Assembly (NCBI RefSeq): GCF_014696675.1
Contig: NZ_JACJQN010000001.1
Location: 620,001-684,000 of the forward strand
Source: Phormidium tenue FACHB-1052
GTDB lineage: Bacteria > Cyanobacteriota > Cyanobacteriia > Phormidesmidales > Phormidesmidaceae
Direction: 5' to 3'
Length of the DNA: 64,000 bases
Each line of letters starts with the position of its first letter. The first letter of the stretch is position 1. The notes under the pieces are model-generated. The model was not told where the DNA came from and did no database searches. It worked only from the letters and a program-made list of their open reading frames with translations. A program made the position numbers and the translations under genes. Positions 41,867-50,345 of the stretch are shown here, one piece after another.

Positions 41867-42448
41867 CTACCCAAAGTAGTCCGGTTCATTCCCCGGGGTC
41901 CACTTGATGTTGCAGCCAATGCTGGGTTTTTGGTGGCCAGGCATGGCCTCAGCCGCGAGCACGGCATCGAGTGCTGCCCGCAGATCTGCGCCCGTAACCG
42001 GCAGGTTGTTGCCGGGGCGGCTGTCGTCGAGCTGGCCTCGATAGGCCAGGGTTTTGGCCTGGTCAAACACAAAGAAATCGGGGGTGCAGGCGGCGGTGTA
42101 GGCCTTGGCCACCTCCTGGGTTTCGTCAAAGCAGTAGGGAAAGGTGAAGCCCACGTCTTGGGCCTGGGCCTTGAGGTGTTCTGGGCCATCCTGGGGGTGG
42201 GTTTGTAGGCTATTGGCGCTGATGGCGACGATGCCCACGCCTTTAGGGCCGTAGTCTCGGCCCAAGCGGGCCAGTTCTTGCTCCACATGCTTCACAAAAG
42301 GGCAGTGGCGGCAGATAAACATCACCAGCAGGGCCGGGGCATCGGCAAAGGTGCCGAGGTTAATGGTTTGGCCGCTGACGACGTCTCTGAGTTCAAAGTG
42401 GGGGGCAGCGGTGCCCAGGGGCAGCATGGTAGATTCCACCATAGCCAT
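41867..42448 (-). CDS. Thioredoxin-fold AhpC/TSA family protein
   Basis: A 193-residue soluble redoxin. LPLGTAAPHFELRDVVSGQT opens the peroxiredoxin-like fold; the redox motif is CRHCPFVKHVEQEL (about 41-54), a CXXC pair, and TPDFFVFDQAKTLAYRGQLD contains the cis-Pro loop. The C-terminal PSIGCNIKWTPGNEPDYFG motif is typical of a widespread cyanobacterial/bacterial redoxin group with an extra conserved Cys. ATG at 42448 is used; the upstream extension is not conserved-looking. Probably a thiol peroxidase or thiol-disulfide enzyme. Confidence 0.9.
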   Translation of the reverse strand: MAMVESTMLPLGTAAPHFELRDVVSGQTINLGTFADAPALLVMFICRHCPFVKHVEQELARLGRDYGPKGVGIVAISANSLQTHPQDGPEHLKAQAQDVGFTFPYCFDETQEVAKAYTAACTPDFFVFDQAKTLAYRGQLDDSRPGNNLPVTGADLRAALDAVLAAEAMPGHQKPSIGCNIKWTPGNEPDYFG

Positions 42449-42509
42449 GGGATGAAGTCTCCAGGGTGAGTTTTCTTTATCGTACTGAATCCTACTGAGG
42501 GATCTGGCT

Positions 42510-42959
42510 ATGACCGCTGATGCTTTGCAGGCCATCCGCAACTACCTGGCCCTTTCGCCTACCCTGGGTACCGCCGGGCAGCCCACCGCCGAGCAGTTTA
42601 AAGCGGTGGCCGAGGCCGGTTACACCGTCGTGGTGAACCTGGCGCTGTCCACCTCCGACCACGCCATCCCCAACGAAGCCGAAGTGCTGAAAAGTCTGGG
42701 GATCACCTACTTTCACGTTCCGGTAGTCTGGGAAGCGCCAACCCCAGCAGACCTGGCCATCTTCTTTAAAGTGATGGATCGCAACCGCGACGTTAAGGTC
42801 TTGGTTCACTGTGCGCTCAACATGCGCGTCTCTGCCTTTGTCTATCTCTACCGCGTGCTGCGCCTGGGGATAAACCCAGCGGTGGCGATCGCCGACCTCC
42901 ACCGCATCTGGCACCCCAACCCCACCTGGCAAACCTTCATCGACCAATCCCTAACCTAA
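42510..42959 (+). CDS. Protein tyrosine phosphatase-like protein (DUF442-like)
   Basis: A 149-residue protein of the dual-specificity-phosphatase superfamily. The family pattern ILALSPTLGTAGQPT-like start ([19 protein letters not shown]), YTVVVNLAL and LGITYFHVPVVWEAP lead to the P-loop VHCALNMRVSAFVYLYRV (about 98-115). The loop reads CX4R, one residue shorter than the canonical CX5R, which I recall as usual for this branch. It is divergent from the redoxin gene across 61 bases. Substrate unknown. Confidence 0.82.
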   Translation: MTADALQAIRNYLALSPTLGTAGQPTAEQFKAVAEAGYTVVVNLALSTSDHAIPNEAEVLKSLGITYFHVPVVWEAPTPADLAIFFKVMDRNRDVKVLVHCALNMRVSAFVYLYRVLRLGINPAVAIADLHRIWHPNPTWQTFIDQSLT

Positions 42960-43016
42960 CCCCATCTTCCCCACCTCCCCCTACCCCCCACCCCCTCCCT
43001 CCCCTAAAATGTCTCT

Positions 43017-43727
43017 ATGGCAAACGAGACCCACTACCAAACCCTTGAGGTTCAAGAGTCAGCGACCCAGGCAGAGATTAAGCGCGCCTACCGTCGTCTG
43101 GCCAAGGAATATCACCCCGACAGCAAGAGCGATCAGGCCTCCCACGATCGCATTGCTCGCATCAACATTGCCTACGAAGTCATTGGTGACCCGTCGCGGC
43201 GTACCGTTTATGACCAGCAGCGCCAGGGGTTTGTGGCTACTGACCCAGTGGAGAGTGCCGCCAACCGGGCGAAGCGCACCGCTGCCGCTGCTGCGGTATA
43301 TCGCCAGGCCCGCCAAGCCACGCAATCGTCTGAAGCGCGGGAAGATGCCTGGCTAAAGCTGGTGTATGGCCCAGTGGACAGGCTGCTGGGTAAAATCATG
43401 TCGCCCCTCAGAACGGAGATTCGCAAGCTGTCGGCTGACCCCTTCGACGATGAGCTGATGGAGGGGTTCATGGCCTATTTAGAGCAGGGCCGCACTTGGC
43501 TAGAGCAAGCCCAGAGCAAGTTTAACTCGATGGCGAATCCGGCGAGTATGGCGGGAGTGGCAGCGGACATTTACCACTGCCTGGGGCTGCTAGAGGATGG
43601 CTTGGATGAGTTCGATCGCTTCACGATGAGCTATGAGGAGAGCTATATTCACACCGGAACAGAGCTGTTTCGACGGGTAAAGCAGCTGCGGGCGGATGCA
43701 AAGGAGCGGTTGAAGCGGTTGGTGTAA
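43017..43727 (+). CDS. J-domain (DnaJ-like) co-chaperone
   Basis: A 236-residue protein. The J domain occupies 1-70 (THYQTLEVQESATQAEIKRAY, then KEYHPDSKS with the HPD tripeptide that stimulates DnaK, and ARINIAYEVIGDPSRRTVYD). The remaining 165 residues are helical without the Gly/Phe or zinc modules of classical DnaJ, so this is a type III, specialised co-chaperone. A C/T-rich tract precedes the ATG. It is followed closely by the RluA-like gene. Confidence 0.9.
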   Translation: MANETHYQTLEVQESATQAEIKRAYRRLAKEYHPDSKSDQASHDRIARINIAYEVIGDPSRRTVYDQQRQGFVATDPVESAANRAKRTAAAAAVYRQARQATQSSEAREDAWLKLVYGPVDRLLGKIMSPLRTEIRKLSADPFDDELMEGFMAYLEQGRTWLEQAQSKFNSMANPASMAGVAADIYHCLGLLEDGLDEFDRFTMSYEESYIHTGTELFRRVKQLRADAKERLKRLV

Positions 43728-43797
43728 GGTGTCTCGTAGGGTGCATCCGCGCAGCGATGCACCATCTTCAGGAGACCTTCCCATATATAGAACTGAT

Positions 43798-44751
43798 ATG
43801 AATCAAGGATGGGTTTACACCGATCGCATCACCTCCGCCGAAGCGGGTCTCACCGTCCTCGACTTCTACAGCAGTCGTTACAGGCAATTTAGTCGGGCGA
43901 TATGGCGCGATCGCATCCTATCCGGCCAAATTCGCCAAAACGGCATTGCCCTAGCCGACGACGATCGCCTCAGTGCAGGGGACAGGTTGGACTACCATCG
44001 CCCCCCGTGGGAGGAGCCAGAGGCACCGCTGGAGTTTGAGGTGCTGTATGAAGATAAGGATTTGATGGCGATCGCCAAACCGTCGGGTCTGCCGGTGCTG
44101 CCTGGCGGGGGTTTTCTCACCCATACGCTGCTGCACCAGCTCAGGCTGCGCTATCCCGAAAATCCGCCCATTCCGGTGCATCGGCTGGGGCGGGGCACGT
44201 CGGGGGTAATGCTGCTGGGGCGATCGCCCCTGGCCCGTGCTGTGCTCAGCCGCCAGCTACGCGACTCGACCGCAGCAGCCCACGATCCCCAGGCCCCACA
44301 CCCCATTCGCAAGACCTATCGAGCGCTGATTGGGGCCAGCGACTTGCCCGATGCGTTCACCCTCACAACCCCCATTGGCAAAGTCGATCACCCAGCGCTG
44401 GGGTATGTGTACGCGGCCTCGCCCACTGGTCTACCCTCCTACAGCGAGGGCCTGATTATCCAGCGCAATATAGATTCCACCCTAGTAGAAGTCACCATTC
44501 GCACCGGGCGACCTCACCAAATTCGCATTCACCTAGCGGCGGCAGGGTTTCCGCTCATCGGCGATCCCCTCTACGGGGTCGGCGGCCTACCGCTGCCGAT
44601 TAAACCATCTGAAACTGGCAGAGTTCCCGTCCCCGGCGACGTTGGCTACCACCTGCACGCCTACCATCTAACCCTCCCCCATCCCCGCACCCAAGAGCCT
44701 TTAGAAATTCTCTGCCCTGCCCCCACCCTATTGCAGAGTTCCAGTCGCTAA
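43798..44751 (+). CDS. RluA family pseudouridine synthase homologue lacking the catalytic Asp
   Basis: A 317-residue protein with an S4-like N-terminal region (FYSSRYRQFSRAIWRDRIL, about 20-60) and an RluA catalytic domain: LEFEVLYEDKDLMAIAKPSG, PVHRLGRGTSGVMLLGRS, IRKTYRALIG and IRTGRPHQIRIHLAAAGFPL. The motif normally reads HRLDRxTSG, where Asp is the catalytic nucleophile; here it is Gly (codon in 44186-44200). The rest of the domain is well kept, so it may be an RNA-binding or maturation factor without isomerase activity, or it may use another residue. I recall similar HRLGRGTSG proteins in plants and cyanobacteria. ATG at 43798 is chosen. Confidence 0.87.
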   Translation: MNQGWVYTDRITSAEAGLTVLDFYSSRYRQFSRAIWRDRILSGQIRQNGIALADDDRLSAGDRLDYHRPPWEEPEAPLEFEVLYEDKDLMAIAKPSGLPVLPGGGFLTHTLLHQLRLRYPENPPIPVHRLGRGTSGVMLLGRSPLARAVLSRQLRDSTAAAHDPQAPHPIRKTYRALIGASDLPDAFTLTTPIGKVDHPALGYVYAASPTGLPSYSEGLIIQRNIDSTLVEVTIRTGRPHQIRIHLAAAGFPLIGDPLYGVGGLPLPIKPSETGRVPVPGDVGYHLHAYHLTLPHPRTQEPLEILCPAPTLLQSSSR

Positions 44752-44798
44752 GCTCATTCACATCAGCGAACTCCATCCACACCCCACGTCCCCACGCC

Positions 44799-45218
44799 CT
44801 ACTCCTTACCTCCCCCACAAGGCCGCACCATCAACAGCTGCTCCGCCTGACCAAAGCCATATTTTTCGTAAAAGGGCTGCATCTCGGGGGTGCAAAATAG
44901 CTGAATACACTCCACCTGGGAGAGCTGGGGGTGACGGATCACTTGCTCGATCAGCATTGCCCCCAAGCCCTGCCCACGATGGTCTGCTGCCACAATCACA
45001 TCAAATACGATCGCCCGATACACCCAGTCCGTCAGCACTCGACAAAAGCCCGCCAGTCGCTGCGTCTCTTCGCTCCACAGGCCAAAGAGGAGGTCGCTGT
45101 TGGCCAGCAGGCGCGGCACATCGGCTAGGGCGCGATCGCTGCTCCACCACTCTTGCAAATACATCTGGTGAAGCTGCTCAACCTGGGCCGGGGTGAGCTG
45201 ATGAATAACAGTAAGCAT
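44799..45218 (-). CDS. GNAT family N-acetyltransferase
   Basis: A 139-residue minimal acetyltransferase. The acetyl-CoA loop is ADHRGQGLGAMLIEQVI (about 78-94), preceded by RAIVFDVIVA; the C-terminal EMQPFYEKYGFGQAEQLLMV completes the fold. It resembles putative acetyltransferases of plants and cyanobacteria. Acceptor unknown. Confidence 0.87.
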   Translation of the reverse strand: MLTVIHQLTPAQVEQLHQMYLQEWWSSDRALADVPRLLANSDLLFGLWSEETQRLAGFCRVLTDWVYRAIVFDVIVAADHRGQGLGAMLIEQVIRHPQLSQVECIQLFCTPEMQPFYEKYGFGQAEQLLMVRPCGGGKE

Positions 45219-45491
45219 GGGTGATTGCGATTCTTTACGGTACGGATATCCTGACCCAGCAGCCCAAAGAAAGGGCTACGATCAAGAAGTAGCACAGGCG
45301 CAAGACCTATCTTACTGCCGATGGCAAGGGCCAAGGCCACCGATACAGTATGGGTGTAGCTGCAACCTAGTTCCCCTCTCTGCCTAGGGCAGAATGCACG
45401 CGAAATTAAGGGGCAATGGCAAGCTACTTCCGTCAGCTAGGACTCACCCAAGCAGTGCTGGCACTGATCACCAATAGCGGAGGATTCCTCC

Positions 45492-45923
45492 ATGAAACTC
45501 ACTCTCCTTGCTGGGGCCGCGATCGCTATCCCGTTAGCGCTCGGTCTACCTGCTCAAGCCGAAAACCCGGCCCATGTCCAGCAGCTTCTCGAAACCAACC
45601 TCTGCCAGGGCTGCGATCTATCAGGGGCCAATCTTACCCAGGCTCACCTCATTGGCGCTGACCTGCGTGATGCCAATTTAGCAGGCGCAACTCTCCTAGA
45701 ATCGAACCTGGAAGGGGCTGACCTAAGCGGTGCCGATCTAACTGGTGCCAACCTCACCCGCGCCTTTTTGACCAACGCCCTGCTCGAAAATGCTACTTTC
45801 GACCAGGCCAATTTAACTGAGGCATCCCTTTACTTTGCCGAGGTCACCGGAGCGTCATTTCTCAATGCCAATCTGACTGGAGCCGATATTGTAGGCACTC
45901 CAATTAGCGTTGGCGGCGACTAG
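45492..45923 (+). CDS. Exported pentapeptide-repeat protein
   Basis: A 143-residue protein with a signal peptide (about 1-23, LTLLAGAAIAIPLALGLPAQ) and about 18 tandem A(N/D)LXX pentapeptides (DLSGANLTQAHLIGADLRDA, DLSGADLTGANLTRAFL) forming a right-handed quadrilateral beta-helix. A Cys pair CQGC precedes the repeats, as in several periplasmic or lumenal cyanobacterial members. The Shine-Dalgarno GGAGG directly before the ATG lies in a short hairpin with CCTCC. Function unknown. Confidence 0.9.
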   Translation: MKLTLLAGAAIAIPLALGLPAQAENPAHVQQLLETNLCQGCDLSGANLTQAHLIGADLRDANLAGATLLESNLEGADLSGADLTGANLTRAFLTNALLENATFDQANLTEASLYFAEVTGASFLNANLTGADIVGTPISVGGD

Positions 45924-46380
45924 CATCACGCCGATCATGGCCATGTAATGGCGGGGCCACTCGTGAACTAGGGGCAGCTAGTGGGCATACCCGTCATCAC
46001 AATGGTAGAGCGTTTAATACTGACAACTTAGCTGACTCGGGGCCGCTGCGTCTGTACCTATCGACTCAGCTAGCAGCGATGTGAACTAATTCTGAGATAA
46101 CGGGGTTAGCAACATAGTGGGACAACCCCTTGCGCAGCAGAAATTGTTGACTTTGTTGCCCAAGGACTCACCCATAAACAAATTGGAGCTGCCTCTGGAC
46201 TACCAAAAGTTCTGCGAAGCGGGTGCTAAAGCACATCTTTCGTAGGCTCGATGTGTCGTCGCGAGCCGAAATGGTGGCAAAACTGTCTGCCTAATAGGTT
46301 GTGAGCCTGAACCGGATTTTTCTCTACGAAAGCGAAATCAGCTTGCAAATGCAGCTCACTAGATTCTTGTTTACCGTTAA
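45924..46380. other. Intergenic region with a faint coding remnant
   Basis: 457 bases without an intact gene. Around 46145-46225 a short frame reads VDFVAQGLTHKQIGAASGLP, which resembles the helix-turn-helix of a regulator or transposase but stops soon after. It is too short to classify. Confidence 0.4.
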
Positions 46381-46451
<71 letters not shown>

Positions 46452-46604
46452 ACCTTATCAGTTTTCGAGTATAGCAAACTCGGGACGCAATCCGGCGATC
46501 GCGCCACGCCGCCTTGGGCAAATCATCTTTTCTCGCCCAGAGACCAACAGATCAAGTTGGCTACGCTTTAAGGAGCGATTGCAACGGGTCTGTTCCTTCG
46601 CTCT

Positions 46605-47423
46605 CTAGGGCAAGTAGGCCGAGTCAGTGTGGGGCTGGCGAAATCGATAAATATCCTCCAGCGCCGTCGCCCAACTCGTAGCCAGAGAGGTGAGGAGCTG
46701 CTCCCCTTTTGCCCCCGTGGCCATAGTTGGGTCTCCCAAAACTCCGCTGGCGCTCAGATCGCGAGTTACCCAGGCAAAGGGCAACGCTCCCTCCATGGTG
46801 AGCCAGCTATCCGTTGGCAAATTTTGGGGAAACTCGGCCTTGGCCTCAGCCATGCGCACCTGCTCGGGCAGGATCGACAGCATCAGGCTGGTCTCGGCAT
46901 CCCCAGCGTGAATGCCCAGTTCCATCTCTTTGGGCGTCAGCAAATCGCCAGCACAGTTGGGTACTGCCCAGACAAATAGAGGAAACACCATCAAATCATC
47001 GTGAACCTGATGCAAATCGCGCGCGGCAATTTCTAGCACCTGGGGTTGACCGCCGTGGGCATTGAGCAGCACCAGCTTGCGAAATCCAGCTCGGTAGATA
47101 CTTTCGGCGACATCGTAGATGACCTTTAGCAGGGTTTCAGCCGAGAGGGTGATCGTGCCTGGAAAATGCCAGTGCTCGTTAGATTTGCCATAGTACAGGG
47201 GCGGCAGGCTGTAGACCGGTACTGCGTCATCTAGCTGGGCCAGGGCGTTGCCAAGCACGGTCGTACAGATGGCGCTGTCTACGGCGAGGGGAAGGTGCGG
47301 GCCGTGCTGCTCGATCGCTCCCATGGGCTGCACAATCACCGCATTGGCGCGCTCGGGCATGGCTTCGATGTCAGTCCAGGTGAGGTAAGCAAAGTAGCGG
47401 TGGGGAGGAATGGGGCCGTGCAT
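46605..47423 (-). CDS. Creatininase family amidohydrolase
   Basis: A 272-residue metal-dependent amidohydrolase. The metal site is visible in MGAIEQHGPHLPLAVDSA (Glu, His and Asp ligands, about 33-50), LNAHGGQPQV (about 119-128) and IHAGDAETSLML (about 171-182). FPGTITLSAETLLKVI is a further family block. Creatininase itself opens creatinine; related proteins such as MftE and ArfB act on peptides and formamides. Cyanobacterial members are uncharacterised, so only the family is claimed. Confidence 0.9.
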   Translation of the reverse strand: MHGPIPPHRYFAYLTWTDIEAMPERANAVIVQPMGAIEQHGPHLPLAVDSAICTTVLGNALAQLDDAVPVYSLPPLYYGKSNEHWHFPGTITLSAETLLKVIYDVAESIYRAGFRKLVLLNAHGGQPQVLEIAARDLHQVHDDLMVFPLFVWAVPNCAGDLLTPKEMELGIHAGDAETSLMLSILPEQVRMAEAKAEFPQNLPTDSWLTMEGALPFAWVTRDLSASGVLGDPTMATGAKGEQLLTSLATSWATALEDIYRFRQPHTDSAYLP

Positions 47424-47535
47424 AGTTCTTTACGAGGGAAGGAGTAGAGAATTTAAAGCTGCTCACCTTGTTTTAGCCCAGGGAAGGGGGAGCCTCACGT
47501 TCCTTGGCCTTGGGGCTGTAAGGATAAAAAAAGAG

Positions 47536-47563
47536 TTGACATTTACGAGTGAAACGGTAACAA
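47536..47563 (+). promoter_or_regulatory. Candidate sigma-70 type promoter
   Basis: TTGACA (47536-47541), a 16-base spacer and TAACAA (47558-47563) lie about 110 bases before the DUF4278 gene, leaving a long leader. The -35 is a perfect match, the -10 weak. Confidence 0.4.
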
Positions 47564-47673
47564 TAAATACAGAAACAAATCGTTCATCTCTCTGTGAGAG
47601 ACGGAAGTAGAGCTTCAGCTCGAAGGAACGCGCCTCTGTTTATACACCTTCATTCTTTAAGGAGAGGCGAAAG

Positions 47674-47844
47674 ATGTCCTTGAAATATCGCGGCGTTGAT
47701 TACGAACCGGCTACTGCTCAGGTCGATGTATCTGAAGAAGTTATTGGTCGCTACCGTGGCGCTGTTGCTACCCGTCATGTAGCGCCCCAGGTTCGAGGCG
47801 AGCATCCCCAGGGCCTCAAGTACCGAGGAGCTACTGTTCGATAA
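47674..47844 (+). CDS. DUF4278 small protein with three YRG motifs
   Basis: A 56-residue protein below usual ORF cut-offs. It starts MSLKYRGVDYEPATA and contains RYRGA and, at the end, KYRGATVR. LxYRGVxYE is the hallmark of the cyanobacterial DUF4278 family, usually a single motif near the N-terminus. A good Shine-Dalgarno (AAGGAGAGGCG) precedes the ATG and a hairpin (47868-47903) plus a terminator follow. The role is unknown; family members are often stress-responsive. Confidence 0.82.
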   Translation: MSLKYRGVDYEPATAQVDVSEEVIGRYRGAVATRHVAPQVRGEHPQGLKYRGATVR

Positions 47845-47867
47845 GCTAAGTTTGCCCGGTTAGGCTG

Positions 47868-47903
47868 AGCGGTGGTTTTGGTTATAACACTGAAACCACC
47901 GCT
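47868..47903. terminator. Hairpin after the DUF4278 gene
   Basis: AGCGGTGGTTT (47868-47878) pairs with AAACCACCGCT (47893-47903). No T tract follows, so it may protect the transcript end more than terminate. Confidence 0.55.
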
Positions 47904-47947
47904 AACTATGTTGAGGGCAGGAGATTACCTGAGTCGTTATTTTGCTG

Positions 47948-47974
47948 AAGCACCTCCGTGGGGGGTGCTTTTTT
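47948..47974 (+). terminator. Rho-independent terminator
   Basis: AAGCACCTCC pairs with GGGGGTGCTT around a short loop and is followed by a T tract (47969-47974). It ends the DUF4278 transcript before the sensor kinase gene. Confidence 0.8.
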
Positions 47975-48021
47975 GTGCGATAGGCTTGGACAAGACGTGA
48001 TCGCTGCGGCCAGGAAAAAGC

Positions 48022-49380
48022 TTGGTTATCTTTGCATATCTGCTGGGGTTGGCTACAGGAGTGCTACTGCTATTTTGGCAGCAGCGGCGGCAGCGGTACC
48101 GCGAGCGGCGTCTGATCAAGACACTGCAAGCTACCGATTGGCCCACCGCCTTAGGGCAGGTTGAGCAGTTGGTGAAAACCCAGCCTCAGCAGCAGCGGCA
48201 GCTGCGATCGCTGGGCACCAGCCGCGATACCCTAGAGCGCATTTTGCAGACGGCTCCCATTGGTTATCTACAGGTCGATGAAGAAAACCAGCTGGTTTGG
48301 TGCAACGACCAAGCCAACCGATTGCTCAAGATGAATCAGCCCCTGACCGGGTCAGTGCAGCGCCGCCGTCTGCTGCTAGAGGTAGCCCGCTCCTATGAGC
48401 TTGATGCGCTGATCGAAGAAACCCGGGAAAAGCAAACCCACTGCCAGCGTGAGTGGATGCTCTATCAAATTTCGCCGGATCCACTGCATCCCAAAGAAGA
48501 GCCCACGTTTCCTCTGCGGGGCTACGCCATTCCCCTCGATGGGGGTGAAGTTGGCGTATTTTTGGAGAACCGCCAGGAGGCGGCGCTGCTGGTGCAGCAG
48601 CGCGATCGCTGGACATCTGACGTGGCGCATGAACTCAAGACCCCTCTTACATCCATTCGCCTCGTGGCCGAAACTCTCCAGCCCCGCGTCGATGAGAGCC
48701 AACGCCGCTGGCTTGACCGTTTAGTTAACGAAACCATTCGTCTCAGCAATTTAGTCGAAGATCTGCTAAATCTCAGCCGTCTCCAGGGGGATCAGTTTCA
48801 GGGCCTGAGCCTCAAGCCTGTCGATTTGCCCCAAATGGTTCAACGGGCCTGGATTAGCCTAGAGCCTCTGGCCGAGGTCAAAGCGCTCAAGCTAGCTTAC
48901 GATGGCCCCTCCCACCGCCTCGCCAGTCTCGATGAGCCGCTTTTTCACCGGGTGCTGCTAAACCTGATCGACAACGCTATTAAGCACAGCCCCAGTCACG
49001 CCACCGTATATATTCGGTTGTTAGAGCCGGGGTCTGCCCTAGCGTTGGATCACGATGCCGAAGATCCAGAGCCAGACACGCTAATTCTTGACGTGATGGA
49101 TATGGGGCCGGGCTTCAATGCTAAAGATCTGCCCTATATTTTTGACCGCTTTTATCGGGCCGACCCCTCGCGCACCCGCATTGACCCGCTGGTTGGCCTG
49201 GTTCCTGTAGATGCCGGAACCACTCCAGAAATTGGCCGGGGTACAGGGCTGGGCCTGGCCATTGTGAGCCAAATTATAGAGGCCCACAATGGCACAATTA
49301 CCGCCGCCAACCACCCCGATCTGGGTGGCGGCTGGCTGCGGCTGCGGCTGCCGGCTAACCAGTCCGATAGCCTGTTATGA
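48022..49380 (+). CDS. Sensor histidine kinase, PhoR/SphS-like
   Basis: A 452-residue membrane kinase starting at TTG, with AGGA 8 bases upstream. One N-terminal helix (VIFAYLLGLATGVLLLF) is followed by a PAS-like domain (ILQTAPIGYLQVDEENQLVW, about 74-130), the phosphoacceptor H-box DVAHELKTPLTSIRLVAETL (about 201-220) and the ATPase with LLNLIDNAIKHSP, MDMGPGF, IFDRFYRAD and GTGLGLAIVSQI. The layout (short membrane anchor, PAS, kinase) matches SphS, the phosphate-limitation sensor of cyanobacteria. No response regulator gene is adjacent, so the assignment is tentative below family level. Confidence 0.88.
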   Translation: MVIFAYLLGLATGVLLLFWQQRRQRYRERRLIKTLQATDWPTALGQVEQLVKTQPQQQRQLRSLGTSRDTLERILQTAPIGYLQVDEENQLVWCNDQANRLLKMNQPLTGSVQRRRLLLEVARSYELDALIEETREKQTHCQREWMLYQISPDPLHPKEEPTFPLRGYAIPLDGGEVGVFLENRQEAALLVQQRDRWTSDVAHELKTPLTSIRLVAETLQPRVDESQRRWLDRLVNETIRLSNLVEDLLNLSRLQGDQFQGLSLKPVDLPQMVQRAWISLEPLAEVKALKLAYDGPSHRLASLDEPLFHRVLLNLIDNAIKHSPSHATVYIRLLEPGSALALDHDAEDPEPDTLILDVMDMGPGFNAKDLPYIFDRFYRADPSRTRIDPLVGLVPVDAGTTPEIGRGTGLGLAIVSQIIEAHNGTITAANHPDLGGGWLRLRLPANQSDSLL

Positions 49381-49545
49381 GAGGCGTTTTGTCGCCCTTG
49401 ACTGCCAGCAAGCTGGCCGAGTTGAGCAGCACCACTTAGCGATCTTAGTAAGAACTTATACTCAGATGCCCTAGATTGCTGCCATAATTGTTAAGCAGGT
49501 TGAACAAACCCTGCCGGGGTTACCCTATCTATGCGTCACCACGTC

Positions 49546-50313
49546 ATGGCAGAACGGCTACAAAAAATCCTCTCTCAGTATGGGATTGCCTCCCGACGGC
49601 AGGCCGAGCAAATGATTGAGGCTGGGCAGGTACAGGTCAACGGAGTCGTGGCCTATTTGGGCCAGCGGGCTGACCCAAACTGCGATCGCATAGAAGTCAA
49701 TCGACACCCCCTCCAGGCCCATCATCGGCCTACCCAGCACTATCTACTCCTGCACAAGCCCCTCGGCATGGTGTCTACCTGTGCGGATCCCCAGGAGCGC
49801 CCTACCGTGCTAAATGCCCTATCCCCTGAGCTGCAAACCGTCGGCATTCACCCCGTAGGGCGACTCGATGCCTACACAACCGGAGCGCTACTGCTCACCA
49901 ACGATGGTGACTTCACCTTTCGGCTCACCCATCCCCGCCACGACGTCTCTAAAACCTATCGGGTGTGTCTTGAGGGCCAACTGTCGCCCTCAGCCCTCGA
50001 CGCTTGGCGACAGGGTATCTGGCTCGATCGCCAACTTACCCGCCCTGCCCAAGTTCGAGTGATTGCCACTCACCCAAACCAAACCCAGCTTGAGGTTATT
50101 CTTCAAGAAGGGCGCAACCGGCAAATCCGCCGGGTGGCCAAGGCTCTAGGTTATCGGGTGATAAACTTACACCGAACCGCAGTGGGTTCAGTTACGCTGG
50201 GTAACTTAGGTGTGGGGGCTTACAGGGCTTTATCATCTGCCGAAATTGAGGCATTATTAGCTGAGTCATTGGTTCAATCAACCCCTCAGCAAACTGCCTC
50301 CGTCACGCTTTAG
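49546..50313 (+). CDS. RluB/RsuA family pseudouridine synthase
   Basis: A 255-residue enzyme modifying uridine in 23S or 16S rRNA. An S4 RNA-binding domain (ERLQKILSQYGIASRRQAEQ, about 2-60) precedes the catalytic domain with GRLDAYTTGALLLTNDGD (catalytic Asp, about 107), DVSKTYRVCLEG and LQEGRNRQIRRVAKALGYRV. ATG at 49546 fits the family start; a second ATG 15 bases upstream adds five residues. Unlike the RluA homologue at 43.8 kb, its catalytic Asp is intact. It is followed 32 bases later by a RodZ-like gene. Confidence 0.92.
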   Translation: MAERLQKILSQYGIASRRQAEQMIEAGQVQVNGVVAYLGQRADPNCDRIEVNRHPLQAHHRPTQHYLLLHKPLGMVSTCADPQERPTVLNALSPELQTVGIHPVGRLDAYTTGALLLTNDGDFTFRLTHPRHDVSKTYRVCLEGQLSPSALDAWRQGIWLDRQLTRPAQVRVIATHPNQTQLEVILQEGRNRQIRRVAKALGYRVINLHRTAVGSVTLGNLGVGAYRALSSAEIEALLAESLVQSTPQQTASVTL

Positions 50314-50345
50314 CTGTTCGCCGTCTTGAGCTAGATTTTCCCTGT

